Source: Adiantum capillus-veneris
Lineage: Eukaryota; Streptophyta; Polypodiopsida; Polypodiales; Pteridaceae
DNA: 64,000 nucleotides
Direction: 5' to 3'
Assembly: GCA_014529385.2 (NCBI GenBank)
Contig: CM043947.1
Span: 97,748,036 to 97,812,035, forward strand
Shown here: piece by piece, positions 46,955 through 58,620 of the stretch
Layout of the letters: each line of letters begins with the position of its first letter
Numbering within the stretch: position 1 is the first letter of the stretch
The notes under the pieces: generated by a model
Database searches by the model: none
Told to the model about the DNA's origin: nothing
Seen by the model: the letters and a program-made list of their open reading frames with translations, nothing else
Position numbers and translations under genes: made by a program

Positions 46955-48848
46955 CCTGGTACTGTGGGGATCTTGTTGTAATAAAACTGCACCAATTGTT
47001 TCATCCCAACACTAGAGATAACAAAGAATGTGTACTCCCAACAAGGAGGCATGAGTATTGGTAGCTCTGAAAAAATGACTTTAATGTTACAAAAGTACTC
47101 TTCAAGCTCATAAGACCATGCAAATTCTACTTGTTGTGTCAACTCTTGCAAAGGATGAAGCAACTCCGACGCTAAGTGAATACAGCGCGGCATATACTTC
47201 ACCTTTTGAATGAATGAGATGACCTCTTTGAGATTCTTGGGTGATGGGAGCTCAATAAGAGCCTTTGCCTTTGAAGGATCCACCTCAATGCCTTTATAGG
47301 AAACCTTGTGAACAAGCAAGATCACTTCATCCTCACCTATGTGACACTTGTCGGGGTTGAGTTGACCTCCCATGTCGTAGAGCTTCTTTAAACCTTCTTC
47401 TACCCTTTGTAGATGCAATGATTTTGAGCTATAAATGCAAAAATCATCAGTAAAAATCCTAATGGACTTTCCAAAGAATGCTTGAAACACCATGTTCATG
47501 AAGCGTTGGAAAGTCGTAGGAGAATTTGTCAGTCCAAATGGCATGACTCTAAAAGCATAACAACCCCAAGGAGTGATGAAGGTTGTTTTCAACTGATCTT
47601 CCAATGCGATACCTATTTGAAAGTAACCCGAGTAGCCATCACACACAATGTACTTCTCATGACCAGCTACCTCATTTAGTATCTCATCTTGAAATGGGAG
47701 GGGAAAGTGATCTCTTTTTGTTGCCTCATTGAGTGGACGGTAATCCACACACACCCTCCACTTGCCATTTTTCTTAGGAGTGACAACAACGGGAGATACC
47801 CACTCTAAATTCTCCACTGGATAAATGAAACCTACTGCTAGAAGCTTTCTTACCTCCTTGAGTAAAGCATGATGAATCCTAGCCTTCGTAGCTTCTGAGC
47901 CTTAGCTGTGGCGTCTGGCTTCAACTCAATTTTGTGTTGAACAACATCTACTCCAGGCACATCGGTGTAGTCTTTAGCAAAAAGCCTAGGAAATTTCCTT
48001 AACACACCTTTGAGCTCCTCTCTTTCATCCTTTGTAAGTGTTGTAGATAACATACCTTCTAGCATTCTTTCATCTTCCACTTTTTTGTTTTCTTGGGAAC
48101 CTACCTCTTCCAAACCTGGGCAAGAGGTCTCTTGGTTGTTTGGATTAAACCTTACCCCCATGACTTTGATAGAAGACTCCTCTTCAGTAATGCTGCCACT
48201 ACTTTCTCCTTCTGAAGTGCTATCGGTCCAGCCTTCCTCCGTCTCACTTTGAGATGATTCTTCATGGAGATCCTCTTGGCGTTGCTCCTTCATGTCAAAG
48301 ACAACCTTCTTATGATTGTCATTCCTGCAAATTAGCTTTCCACTCTCCCAATCCTGTAAAGCTCGCATCTTAATGACAAAGGCCTCCGCAAAGACATTTT
48401 TACAAATGCCTACGCACCTAGCCTTGCTATTATTTTCCATTTTGACTTTAATTTCCGGTGTCTCATGGATGTGCATGCCTAGTCTTTGCATGAGTCCTTC
48501 TGTCATGATGCAAATTTGTGCACCCCCATCCACTAGACCTTTCCTAACCAATCTTCCTTTGATGTAACAATCTAGCACATGTGTAATATCCTCATTCATT
48601 TCAGCATGTGCAATTTTTACAACAGTAACACTCTCTTTTATCTTTCTCCTAGTGCTAACTGCCTTCGTTAAATCCCTCCTAACTTGTGGGCATAATGCAA
48701 GAAACTGAGTCCATGAGATATCAAGACCCTTACCTCTCATGTCTTCCAATAGGTTGTATGGAGCCATACCATGTCCAAGAGGGGAGTTTTGGAGATTGAT
48801 ACGACGTCGAGTCCTCTTAGCTTCCTTGGTCTCCTTTGCCTTCTTGCC
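46955..48848 (-). pseudogene. G2 protease and reverse transcriptase
   Basis: Protease site reads LVDGGAQICIM, the same DGGA variant as in G1. A Ser/Glu-rich spacer follows (about 48275-48090), then QKLRRLG and a one-base frameshift near 47870. RT has WVSPVVVTPKKNGKWRVC, DYRPLNEA, TTFITPWG, PFGLTNSP, the catalytic box FTDD (FTDDFCIYS) and GGQLNPDKCH. The first RNase H reads VISSVG where the catalytic Asp belongs. A second frameshift is near 47010. Confidence 0.92.
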
Positions 48849-49904
48849 TCATCCATGGTCACTCTGTGATGTGACACCTTCTTTCTCTTTACCTTTTCCT
48901 CGGCCACGCTTAATTCTATTTGCTTCCATGTCAACCTCATTTGAGTTTGTCACCTCTACCACATGCACTTTTGGATCTGGCAAAGGTGGAACTCCTTCTA
49001 CCCCTTGTGGAGGTGGTCTTGGTCCATTTGGTCTTTGTAGAAGCCTTGGTTGTTGACCAGTTTCTTCACCTGCATTCATCACTGGGTAATTCAATTTAGG
49101 TCTCCGTGGCTCCCCATGGGGCCAAGGACAATTATACATCCCATGTCCAGACTCTCCGCAATTCCAACATTGCAAGACTCTCCTAGGTCGTGAATCTCGC
49201 TCTTCAGACTTTTTGGCATGTCCCTTTGGACCTACAGCTTGTGCAAGGTGAATTGACAAGCTGCTTAAAGATTCATTTAACTTCTCAATCACTTCCGCCG
49301 TTACCTCAGGAAGCTCCCTAGATGTTGATGCTTGTGACTTACCTTTGGGTCTAAGACCTTCTATTGGAACCTCCCCCCTTAAGCACTTGAGTTTCCTATA
49401 TTTCTCGTTATCCCTAGTTTCAGTTGCATCAAAGGTAGCAGGTGCACCCGCCTCAACTTTTACCTTAAGGTCAGGAAAGAGTCCAGCTATGAACCTCTCC
49501 TTCTTTAGGAACTCTGCACCATCACTAGGGTTAGCAACATTTCTCACGCATACAGCCCAAAGACGTAGATACTCTTTCTTGTACAAGTAGTAGTCATCTA
49601 AGTCTTTTTGCTTATGAGAAACAATGTCTTGCCATAGTTTTTAAGTGTTTTGGGGATCAAAGAAGTATTTCTTGAAACGATTCAAAACTTCTGTGTAATT
49701 CCCCTTAACTTTCTCAGGCAAAGAGTCAAACCAAGTGCTAGCATCTTTCCTAAGGACCACCTCAAACATTTCTACACGTTCTTAATCAATTACTATTCCC
49801 TTGATACGGCAAGACATCTTGAAATTCACCAAAAATAATTATGCATCCTCTCCAGGCTCTCCAAAAAAAAGAGGATATCCAGACATTTGGCGTTGGCTCT
49901 CCAT
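48849..49904 (-). pseudogene. G2 gag
   Basis: Probable start ATG at 49904 (MESQRQMSGYPLFFGEPGED). The capsid region has two or three stops before 49586, with DASTWFDSLP and FKKYFFDPQN motifs, and is open from 49586. It carries the CX2CX4HX4C zinc knuckle CWNCGESGHGMYNC and a basic tail rich in KRGRGKGKEK. The TGA at 48849-48851 is in frame with protease. Confidence 0.88.
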
Positions 49905-50467
49905 TGAATTGATTCCAGAATGACGCACGTTTTTGTTTTTTCAATAATATTTTCTAAATTGCAATCTATTCTATAACAAAATAAAAATATTCACATCAAA
50001 TGACCTATGATGATCAATTAGAGGTAGGATGACAAGGTTTGGTGACGCGAGAATTTCTCCTACTCTTTGGGCACCAAACATGAACACCATATGTTGTTGA
50101 AAATGGATTTCTCTACTAATTGCAATGTTTATTCTAATGTGTGGAGTGAAATGGAAGGGAAAAATCTATATTCCTGGGCCATTATCCATTGTCTATGCAT
50201 GACCTAATGCTTAAAACAAAATAAAAATATAGACATCAAAACTAAGGTCGTATCTAATGAGAGGTAAAATAAAAGGATTTATTGAAGCGTTTATCTCAAC
50301 CAACCTAAGAGGGCCCAAAATTCTACGACTTACTCGCTGAAATTGCAACTTAGTACTAAAAATTATGTGTACCTTTTGCCTTGCAATAGGAATGAAAGGA
50401 TCATACAAATTCTCGTGATTCATGCAAGCCACTTGATTATACTAAAGGTTTGATTAAGCCGTCCTCA
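49905..50467 (-). other. G2 leader
   Basis: Non-coding segment between primer-binding site and gag, about 560 bp. No feature recognised. Confidence 0.7.
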
Positions 50468-50482
50468 GTGGGGGCACCAATT
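50468..50482 (-). promoter_or_regulatory. G2 primer-binding site
   Basis: The minus strand reads AATTGGTGCCCCCAC right after the LTR end CCGCCTCA. TGGTGCCCCCAC is the candidate site; the tRNA is not identified. The remnant at 26588-26602 has nearly the same sequence. Confidence 0.75.
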
Positions 50483-50654
50483 TGAGGCGGTCTGGGGCGG
50501 GCAACAAGAAGAGTGGCCTCTAAGAACCCTTCTAGTCTCCCATGCTGCTCAATTCGGTTGGGGTTGGAAAAAACAACAAACACGCACATAGACCCGCAAC
50601 CTAACCCTACACATATTTGGGGCACCACCTAGTTTTGGATGCGAACTAGGACGC

Positions 50655-50710
<56 letters not shown>

Positions 50711-53101
50711 TGCTCAGGCTGCTTTGAAATGTATCGACAGTGATCAAGCCAACACAATTATATATGTGAGAAAGAGAGAGAAGGGGGGGGGTGCTTGTTG
50801 CATTATTACCTTCTTACAAATCTGTCATGACTAATCAAAGTGAGATTCGTACTTGCTCAACATAGCTTGAGTAAATTACACCACAACACATCACAAGAAA
50901 AGCCACCCTAATCACTGTCTTAAGGCCAGGGGAGTCCTCTCCACCCTGTCGCCCTCTTACAGTATGTGGGATTTATGGCTAAATTGATGACAACACCCAG
51001 AGACAAGCTATCAAGAACTTTAAAAAAGCACCAAGACACTTACACATCATTGTTGTCCATTACTTCACGCTAGAAGAGAGACAAAGTATCCAAGCTTAAT
51101 CCAAATCCACCCTCCTTGATTCAGCAAATGTTGGGCTTACACTAGTAGGAGAAATGATAGATTTCCTACTCTCAATTGAATGATCACTATCTCTCTTACA
51201 ATGGCATAGAGTTCCCTTGCTAATCACCCCTAATACAGCACATGCATATGCATAAGACAATGAGCTTCCACTCAAGAGCTCCTTCTAGAGAGCTTGAGCT
51301 TGGCTTCTCAAGCTATAGCATAGTGCTCTTCCTTATGGCTCCCCCCCTTTTGTGCTAGCTACACCCTCCTTTTATAGCAATTTTAGGGGCTAGGGTTACT
51401 CCTCTAACCATGGTTGGTTTAGATTTTCAGTACTTATCTAATTTCTTTTGCTTGGAATTATCAAGAAGTTGGTGTAGATAGATGAAGAAGAGAGAGGAGA
51501 GAAGTGGAGGTGATAGGACTTTTCATAGTAGGTTAGTGTTAGTAAATTAGTAGAGTTAGTATTTTTATTGATTTACAAATGAAATTGGATATTTACAATG
51601 GGAGAATCCATGTAGGGTACAAATAAGGAAGAAAAAACTCTTAATAGGTAAGAAATTATGAATTTCTTACAATGTTGATGCTCCAAGTGTCTTGCGTAGG
51701 GTCAATTTTGACGCTTGTTGACGGTCCACTAGCTTTGATGGTACATTTTTTCTCCATTCTTGACCTTCCTTGGGAGCCAAGGTAAGTAAACATGAGTAAT
51801 CAATCACCATGATGCTGTCTTTCAAGAGAAGGGGCTGAATTTTGTGGTTTTTTGATAGATATGGGTAATATGGATGAGGAAAAATGAGACTAGGTGGTCC
51901 ATTTTGGAATGGAAATGTGTGTAGGAGACATGAGTTCACCATGGTTTCTCTTATTCTTCAAGGTTGAGAAGAAGGTGATTAGGGTGCAGAGAGGAGTGGT
52001 GAGAGAGGTGGGGATGATGAGTGGAGAAGTGTGTGTGAAAGAGGAAAATGATAAAGTGGAAGAGAGAGTGTGGCTGCATGGCATGGGAAAATTGGGGTCC
52101 ACCAATAAAATCATAGATCACAGCTCGTATCTCAAAAAAATATGAAAAAATTGGAGGTAAAAGTTCTGGTCACGAGCTACATCTTTTGTTTGTATCGCCC
52201 TTTCAAATTCGGGGAGCATGTAATCTTTAAAAATTCAGCAAAACCAACTATTTTTTCCACTGCACAAAGTCCTTGTGAGGTCCTTCTTTGGATGATTCTT
52301 TTGAATACCTCCAAGAGTGAGCCCCCCATAGTGCATGCATGCATGCCACATATCCTTGACTTTATTTGGTAGGTCTTTTATTGAAGATATTGTTGAGATC
52401 ATGATATAAGTGAATAGTACAACTAAGAAAATCAAATATTGAGGGGTCTAAAAAAATACGTACATGTCAAATATAAATAATATAGGTGGAAAAAAATATA
52501 AAGGGGTCAAAATAAATCTCTCTCATTATAAGTCTACCATAAAAAGATGAATATTTTTGGTGGTCTAATTTATGAGAGTAATAGAGAATAGATGTAGGAA
52601 GGAAAAAATCACAATAGTAAAAAAATATACACATAAATAGAACTAGTTTTTTTGGATTTTTGTTGGGATGGAGTTACACCAAAATAAGAGAATCTTGCAT
52701 GAAATTATTTTTATATGGAATAAAGAGTATACAAAATGGTAAGAAAAAATATTGTAATGGTGAGTCAATGTACATAGCATAAATAACACACCATAGGTAG
52801 AAATATTTAAATAAATACCAAAATAATTATGAAAAATCTTTTTATTTAGGCCCTATATACAATGAAATATTTACACACAAATGGGCCATAATATGTTTTA
52901 TTTTTTTTATTTTTTTTATTTTTTTGGCTCAACTAGCCCAGTGACTAGCTAGCTGAGGGTTTTAAGAAAATATGGAGAAAGTCCCTAACTCACACACGTC
53001 TATGTACAGTGAAATGGTAGGGATAACCAAAATGTTTGAGTGATTTGATAGGGTGAGGTAGCTTACTATGGCAATTATGGAAAGTCGAAAAACGGCTATC
53101 A
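50483..53101 (-). repeat. G2 5' LTR (2619 bp)
   Basis: Aligns with 44681-41300 over its full length apart from the nested solo LTR, a 139-bp segment present only here (52124-52262), and differing GA and G tracts. By eye identity is well above 90%. It has an exceptionally large AT-rich U3 and no ORF of interest. Confidence 0.93.
50657..50707. repeat. (GA)n microsatellite in G2 5' LTR
   Basis: About 25 GA units; the 3' LTR has about 12 at the same place (42414-42437). Confidence 0.95.
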
Positions 53102-53557
53102 ATGCATTGCTTTGAACGTCCCACTCAGACTCTCCACAGGCTGCCATTCCACAGCTGTTGAAGGAAATATATCTGGAATGGAATCAAAAAATGAGAAAAA
53201 CAATGGGATAATGAAAAAAATTCACTGTATCAAATAGTTTTTTTTTGTACTTACAGTAAGAATGCAGTGTGGGATGTTCTTCCCAGTCTAACACCATATC
53301 CTTGGCCATGTACACATGTTGAACCTTAGCTAGCCAGCCATTGTCGGTCACTTTGAAAGCAATAACACGACCTTTCCAATGTTTTTTTACTTTATCGCGT
53401 TTAGCTCTCTTCACTCTGTGTACCCCTTGCATGAAGGAAGCATTGTTACCTAGTCATTCACACGAAAAGATATGGACTTCCAAAGACCATCCTCTCTAAC
53501 GTTATGAAAGTCACAAGAAGTTATGTAATGTGAAGGGCGACGTGCAAAAGACGCCAT
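53102..53557 (-). pseudogene. Unknown transposon gene, 5' part (split by gypsy insertion)
   Basis: ATG at 53557 (MASFARRPSHYITS). A one-base frameshift lies near 53450, after which a basic region (HRVKRAKRDKVKKHWKGR) and a VIAFKVTDNGWLAKV segment are read. An 82-bp GT-AG intron (53254-53173, GTAAGTAC...TTCCAG) follows. The next exon runs into the gypsy insertion point and continues in frame on its far side at 41299. The function is not recognised. The promoter region (53558-53959) leads to the right TIR. Confidence 0.6.
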
Positions 53558-53959
53558 GGAAACTCAGAGATTAAAGAAGAAAGAAAGTATAGACGGAAAG
53601 ACTCAAAATCTGTCACAAACTAGAGAGCGAGAAAGGTGTACGTTTGAAAAAAGTAGGTGATTTGTCATTAATGCTCTTGTTTTGAGAGCCTTCTGACATA
53701 GATTTCGTATCTTTTGACAACGCTTTTGTGAAATATAAAATAGAATAAAAGACGAGACTTCATTGCTTTGAGCCACAAATTTAATGAGCTCTTTCGCCGA
53801 AATCACCTAAATATAGCAGTTTCAGCCTTGTGATCAAGACATTTAGCGGTTCTCCGTCAAAATAGGACCACCAAAACCCACAATAGAGGAGACAAGAGTG
53901 CCATACTTTTGTATACGTGTCAAATAACTATTGGACTATTCCTTAATCCTTAGATTAAC
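53558..53959 (-). other. Right subterminal region of the DNA transposon
   Basis: AT-rich non-coding stretch between the right TIR and the start of the split gene; presumably its promoter and 5' UTR. No motif of the 36.9-38.0 kb array is found here. Confidence 0.5.
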
Positions 53960-53986
53960 AAACAACCCTTTTTGAGTCGTTTTTGG
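53960..53986 (-). repeat. Right terminal inverted repeat of the DNA transposon
   Basis: The reverse complement begins CCAAAAACGACTCAAAAAGG; 24 of 27 bases match the left repeat. Confidence 0.8.
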
Positions 53987-54365
53987 GTTGAAAGCGTCTT
54001 TGATGCCATGGTATGTACATTCATGATGATGACTATTTTACATCTTTTATTTGATTTTTTGAAAGCATGTCTAATGTCATGGTATGTCATGCCATGATGA
54101 GATGATTGCTATTTCAAGTTTTTCTATGTATCTCTAATGCCATGGTGAATACCGTGATGCCATGGTACGTAAAGCCATGATGATGATTTCTATCTCAATG
54201 TTTTTATATGTGTCTCTAATGCCATGGTGAATACCATGATGCCATGGTACTTAAAGCCGTGATGATGATTGCTATTTCAAAGTTTTCTGAGCATCTCTAA
54301 TGCCATGGTGAATACCGTGGTGCCATAGTACGTAAATCCATGATGATGATAGCTGACAGTTGAGA
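53987..54365 (+). repeat. Minisatellite flanking the DNA transposon, right side
   Basis: About four units of 60-85 bp with TCTAATGCCATGGTGAATAC, CATGGTACGTAAAGCC and CATGATGATGATTGCTATTT. Same direction as the single unit at 27085-27178, so the transposon appears to have inserted into this array. Confidence 0.85.
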
Positions 54366-54784
54366 TCTTGGGGACCCCAGTATGTTCAATATATCTCGGC
54401 TTGTATATATGTGTGCACATGTGGTTGCGTTGATATTACATTTGTTTCTATGTCATCTGCACATGTGATTGCATCGGCATTACGTTTGTTTTATGTCGTC
54501 TCTAAAGCGGCGTCGCGAACCGTCTCTACAGAGAGACAATGTGATGTGGTTATTTCTAACCTTCACATATTGATATGTTGTTTGAGTTGATGTTGTTTAT
54601 AGGATAAAAACTACTTCAAGCAGTGTGTACATCGGCTCAAAGATATTGATGCTTCTCAAAGATCTTGAAGAATTTGCATCAATTCAATTATATATATAGG
54701 GTTATTGTACTTCCAAAGATGCTTGAAAGCACATATTGTATATTATGGAGTGATGTAGCTCCTAAAAAATGAATTTTGTAAGCT
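54366..54784 (+). other. Likely internal domain of a copia-type remnant
   Basis: Non-coding. Contains GGAGTGATGTAGCTCCT near 54750, which also occurs in the 3' part of the non-autonomous element at 22.7-22.9 kb. Confidence 0.55.
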
Positions 54785-55055
54785 TTGATAATTGTTAATA
54801 TAACAATGCATGTATATGGTGCTGTGGGTTTTTCCCTTGTACCCCCAAGGGTTTTTGCATCCACAGTTAGGGACTCCTATTTGAGTGGGGGTATTGGAGC
54901 TATATAGAGAGCCCACACTCATGCTATATATAGCTAGGAGTCCCCACTATATATGTGTACTCAGTGTGTGCTCTAGCCACACATTGGGGATTGCATATGA
55001 TGGTGTAGTCTCCCTCTCTTATCGTCTACCTGCGCTCTCTCCCTCGAGTTCAACA
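54785..55055 (+). repeat. copia-type 3' end and LTR remnant
   Basis: GGGTTTTTCCCTTGTACCCC, then TTTGAGTGGGGG and an LTR that begins TATTGGAGCTATATAG (first bases mutated from TGTTGG) and ends GAGTTCAACA near 55050. It matches the 3' ends of the copia element at 32.3 kb and the non-autonomous one at 22.7 kb. With the minisatellite at 53987 it appears to be the 3' half of another non-autonomous copy. Confidence 0.75.
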
Positions 55056-57839
55056 CCATTCACAATGGGCCTACTACTTTTGAATGATTGTGTTTGGTGC
55101 CTGGGGCAGGGTCCGTACACACACACACACACACACATTGTTGTACTTATTTAACTCCTTACTTATTTGTTCCTTCTTCTTTTTCTTAAAGGGGGAACTT
55201 CAAAGTGCTTGAACCTCCACTATGGGGCTTGGCCCTTCACAACTACTAAAGTCCTAATAAGGTGCTGGTATTTTCTGGTCTAATGGCATATACACACACT
55301 CCTACTTTACCACCTAGCTTAGGGGTATTCTCGTGCTCACTTGGCTCCTATAAAACCCTACGCCCTCTCAATACTTGAGTGAATTAACCTCAGGGTGAAA
55401 ACCTTCCCGTGAATTCTCCTGGTTGCCTCTTCATTACACCGCGCAGGCGGCCTCACCTTCACTGTGAAAGATCTCCCAAGTTCTTGGATTACTACATGAT
55501 TTGCAGTTATGGCGACCTCCCTTCCTTCTCTATTTAAAGGTGAGGGCACATCTATGACCCTCACTTAGCTTTGGTTATACTCTGTTTGCTTGCATAAAAT
55601 TTTTGATTGCATATCTGAGTATCCACCACATCAAAGCATGGAGCTCTCAACTCAAGTAGCTCAGGTCAGCCACTGCTATTTCGTGGTTTGTTCTACCTCT
55701 TGTATTTCTTTGTGTTTGTACCACGAGGGTTTGTTATTCTGAGATCATGATAGTTTCTTCACAAAGGTTGTAGGATGTTATGGTTGATTCCTACAACATT
55801 GTTATCCCAAACTTGGGGGTACTCTGCGTCGTGTGAGTACTGATGGTTCACAGACTATTGTCTATACTTATAACGGGTTTTTTTTTTAAAAATCCACCTA
55901 AAGGGTCGTTGGTCTTTTCACTGGGTTTGCTAGGATTGTTTTTCTGTCCTAGAAATCGATACTAAATGGGATCTGTATTGTTCCTTTTTGCCTACTTATC
56001 TCGGTTGCAGGATGGCAGGCTGTTTGATGCCTTGTTGCTTGACTATTACTCTGTGTCGAAAAAAACTCATGGTATTTTGGAAAAAGGGGGGTGTAGCTAT
56101 ACCCGCCGCACACCAGTAATGGGTACATATTTTTTTGGCCAGATGCGTACTCTCGTTGTTTTGGTACATGGCTTTATATTAAGGTCTCTAATTTATGTTC
56201 TGGTTCAATAGCAGTTAGTTGGCTTGTTTACTTTTCTACTGATTAAAACTGCTAGCTAATGCTTGGGAATGATTGTTTTGGAAAAAATGAGAGGGACTAC
56301 CATTTACATCACTACGTCTGGTTGTTGCCATGATTACTTCAGTGATGGTTCCCTAAAGTCTGTTTGTTACACTACCTTTTTCAATAGCTACACATGCGTT
56401 ATGATCTTGTAAATTTTGGTGTAAATTTGGCCTAAACCTGTCACTTATGGGCGTTCGATGGTAACGCGTCATGAGGGAATCTCTACAAATGATTATTTTC
56501 TCATATATGATTGCATATTGTAGCATAAAGTTTTAGGGCTTCCTACTACCATGGTTGGCCGAAAGCATGATCAAGGTAGGGTAACTTACAAAATACATTA
56601 GGTAGAGGATGGGGTGTAGGAGGGCCTCTTTATTTTCCATGGGCTTATGGAGGTGATTAAATTTTTGACAAATAGGTGCATGCCATGTGTGCAAGAATGG
56701 TGGGTGTGTAAGGGATGTGTAAGAGTGGTCAAAGAATGCACTTTGCCCCCCGAAAAGGAGGTGGAAAATTTTATGATTTTTGACCTTTCATAACTCCCAC
56801 ACATGGTCTCTGATTTGAGCAGATATCATAGATCTATAATCTATGCATAGAACTCTTTCCATATATATGCTACATGTTATGGTTTTACCCACTGGATTTT
56901 AATTTCCATTTTGAAGGGAAACTTTGAATTCAAATAAACTAGCCATTTTGCATGTTTGAATTCAAAAGATGTCCTTTGATTACTTTCTTAATACTAAAGG
57001 TTTGACTTCCTTAAACTGCCAAATAAAGAGGCCCTCCTAGACCCTAGTCTCTTCCTAATGATGGTAAGTTTTGATTCACTTAATTACTTTGTCCAACCAA
57101 ATAACAAACATTGGACTAGCTTTTGGCTGGGTTGTGACTACTTTAAGAGAGTTTTTATTTTTATTTTTAAAAAAAACCGACTACACTAACTAGTGCTTTC
57201 ACAAAAAAGATGAATTGTGACTTAATATGGGGGGATTCTGACACTTGGATTAGAAGGGGTAATGGACTTCTAATCAAAATGATGTAAATTTTGTCTATAA
57301 ATGGAAAATGTTGGGCTCTTTTGTTAAAAAACACATTTACTATTTGGTCGCCTTGGACCACTCACATGCATCTCATACAAAGTATCCATACATGGTATAC
57401 ATGGCATTCTCGCTTTTCTAATCCTTTCTAGTACATGGCTCCTGGCATTCGACTACACAGGTAGGTGTTCATGCACCTACTTAGAATCTGGTTATATTTA
57501 AGTCTCCAAAAAAATCATGCTAAGGAAATTTTTAGTAGACATACCCTGAATGCTATCTTGTTTAAAGTTTTTATATTATTTCGATCATTATGCTAGACTG
57601 GTTGGTGGCTTTGTATGAAGAGGAAAAACATTGAAAAAATAAAAGTTTCACATATTACATTGCAGAAGAGAAAAGATGTGTTGACCTAACCTTAAAATCT
57701 ATCTTAGTGTGTCTCGATAAAGGTAAAAATATGGCTTTTTGTACAACGATTCATTTTGAAAAATAAAATGCATAAACTTATAAAATTAATTGCATTGAGA
57801 AATCTATGGTTTAATGATTTTTGCTTTCAAAAATTAAGA
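55056..57839. other. Unassigned, no supported gene
   Basis: A TATAAAA box at about 55349 and an ATGGCGACC followed by a possible GTGAGG splice donor at about 55540 hint at a first exon, but no further exon can be recognised. A CA tract lies at 55119-55137. The open frame at 55966-56211 lacks any domain. Nothing else seen. Confidence 0.45.
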
Positions 57840-58000
57840 AGGAATTTGCGTATAAGCCATGAAAGGTGAGCCATAAACCTCCTGTGAAGGGTCTCATTGT
57901 GAGATGGCACAAGCTGAATTTTTAAAAATTTGTTCAATTTACAAACAAGATGCTACCCGATGTTAGCTAGGCAAGTAAAGTTAACCGTACCTACTGGAAA
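57840..58000 (+). repeat. Dispersed short repeat signature
   Basis: CATAAACCTCCTGTGAAGGG, TGAGATGGCAC and TTTACAAACAAGATGCTACC. Diverged copies of the same order lie at about 21190-21260 and 21755-21850; partial ones at about 18195-18250 and 62310-62420. Confidence 0.5.
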
Positions 58001-58344
58001 CTTATTATCTTTGATTCAAGCTGGAGTGACATTGTGACTCCTATCAAGAACGAAAAAAACTTGCCTCAATTGGTAGCTACCTTTCTCAACGACGTATGCA
58101 GGCACTAATTTGACAATGGTGGCTAAAGATGAAGAGCTAAGTAGATTATTTCCTTCATGGTGATTGATAAAATAAATGTTATGTTTTAACTGCATTGCAA
58201 AATAAGAAAAGAAAAAATGAACATTGGTAGTATGACTCTTGCTTTCAAACTTGGAAAGGAAATATGAAGTTGTGTATCGTCTCATACGAGATCAATTGCA
58301 TAAATATAGAGGGGAAAGTGATGAGATACATGATTATTTTGGCT

Positions 58345-58620
58345 AACCATATACCTCCTGTGGAGAGGATGAACTCAAGGGAGATCGACTTCATAGAGCT
58401 CTTTTGAACTCTATCCCAATATGCCGCAAAATGGTGTCCAAAATTGTTAAAATTGGTTGGTTTGTTTTACAAAATAATGTTTTTTGGAATAAAAGATACA
58501 CACTTAGAACGTATTAAGTACTCTTGCATGGTGGTTGAGACATTGTGCTCAAGTTTTTGGAATGAAAAAGATCATTTAATAACTAAGGAATAATGCAGAT
58601 AAGTACATGATTATTAAAAT
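58345..58620 (+). repeat. Dispersed repeat B, copy 2
   Basis: Homologous to 17850-18145. Followed here by a (CA)n-rich stretch (58630-58760). Confidence 0.75.

Larger units (their letters stand above)
41300..53101 (-). mobile_element. Ty3/gypsy retrotransposon G2 with 2.4-2.6-kb LTRs
   Basis: Minus-strand element: 5' LTR 53101-50483, PBS, leader, gag, protease, RT, RNase H, second RNase H, integrase, polypurine tract, 3' LTR 44681-41300. The target duplication is 4 bp (ATGC on the plus strand, 41296-41299 and 53102-53105). It is inserted in an exon of the transposon's fourth gene. The internal region is about 5.8 kb; with the dual RNase H it fits the Tat lineage. The ORFs carry several frameshifts and stops, so it is dead. 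A related LTR fragment is at 12252-12477 and a related LTR end at about 26400-26600. Confidence 0.93.
27182..53986. mobile_element. DNA transposon with H3-Ulp1 gene, interrupted by two retroelements
   Basis: Bounded by 27-bp inverted repeats that match at 24 positions and flanked on both sides by the same minisatellite in direct orientation. Subtracting the copia (27310-32475) and gypsy (41300-53101 plus duplication) insertions leaves about 9.8 kb. Four genes remain: transposase-like (32702-35102, +), acidic unknown (35197-36778, -), histone H3-Ulp1 (37988-40282, +), and an unknown split by the gypsy element (53557-53102 plus 41299-40495, -). They form two convergent pairs with a motif array between them. 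No target duplication is certain, because the insertion site is itself repetitive. The unity of the element is inferred from the TIRs, the shared flank and the symmetric layout. Confidence 0.75.

Noticed and set aside
55349-55570. Possible host gene promoter and first exon (TATAAAA, ATGGCGACC, GTGAGG donor)
   Set aside because: No second exon or domain could be recognised downstream, so it is only mentioned in the region note.
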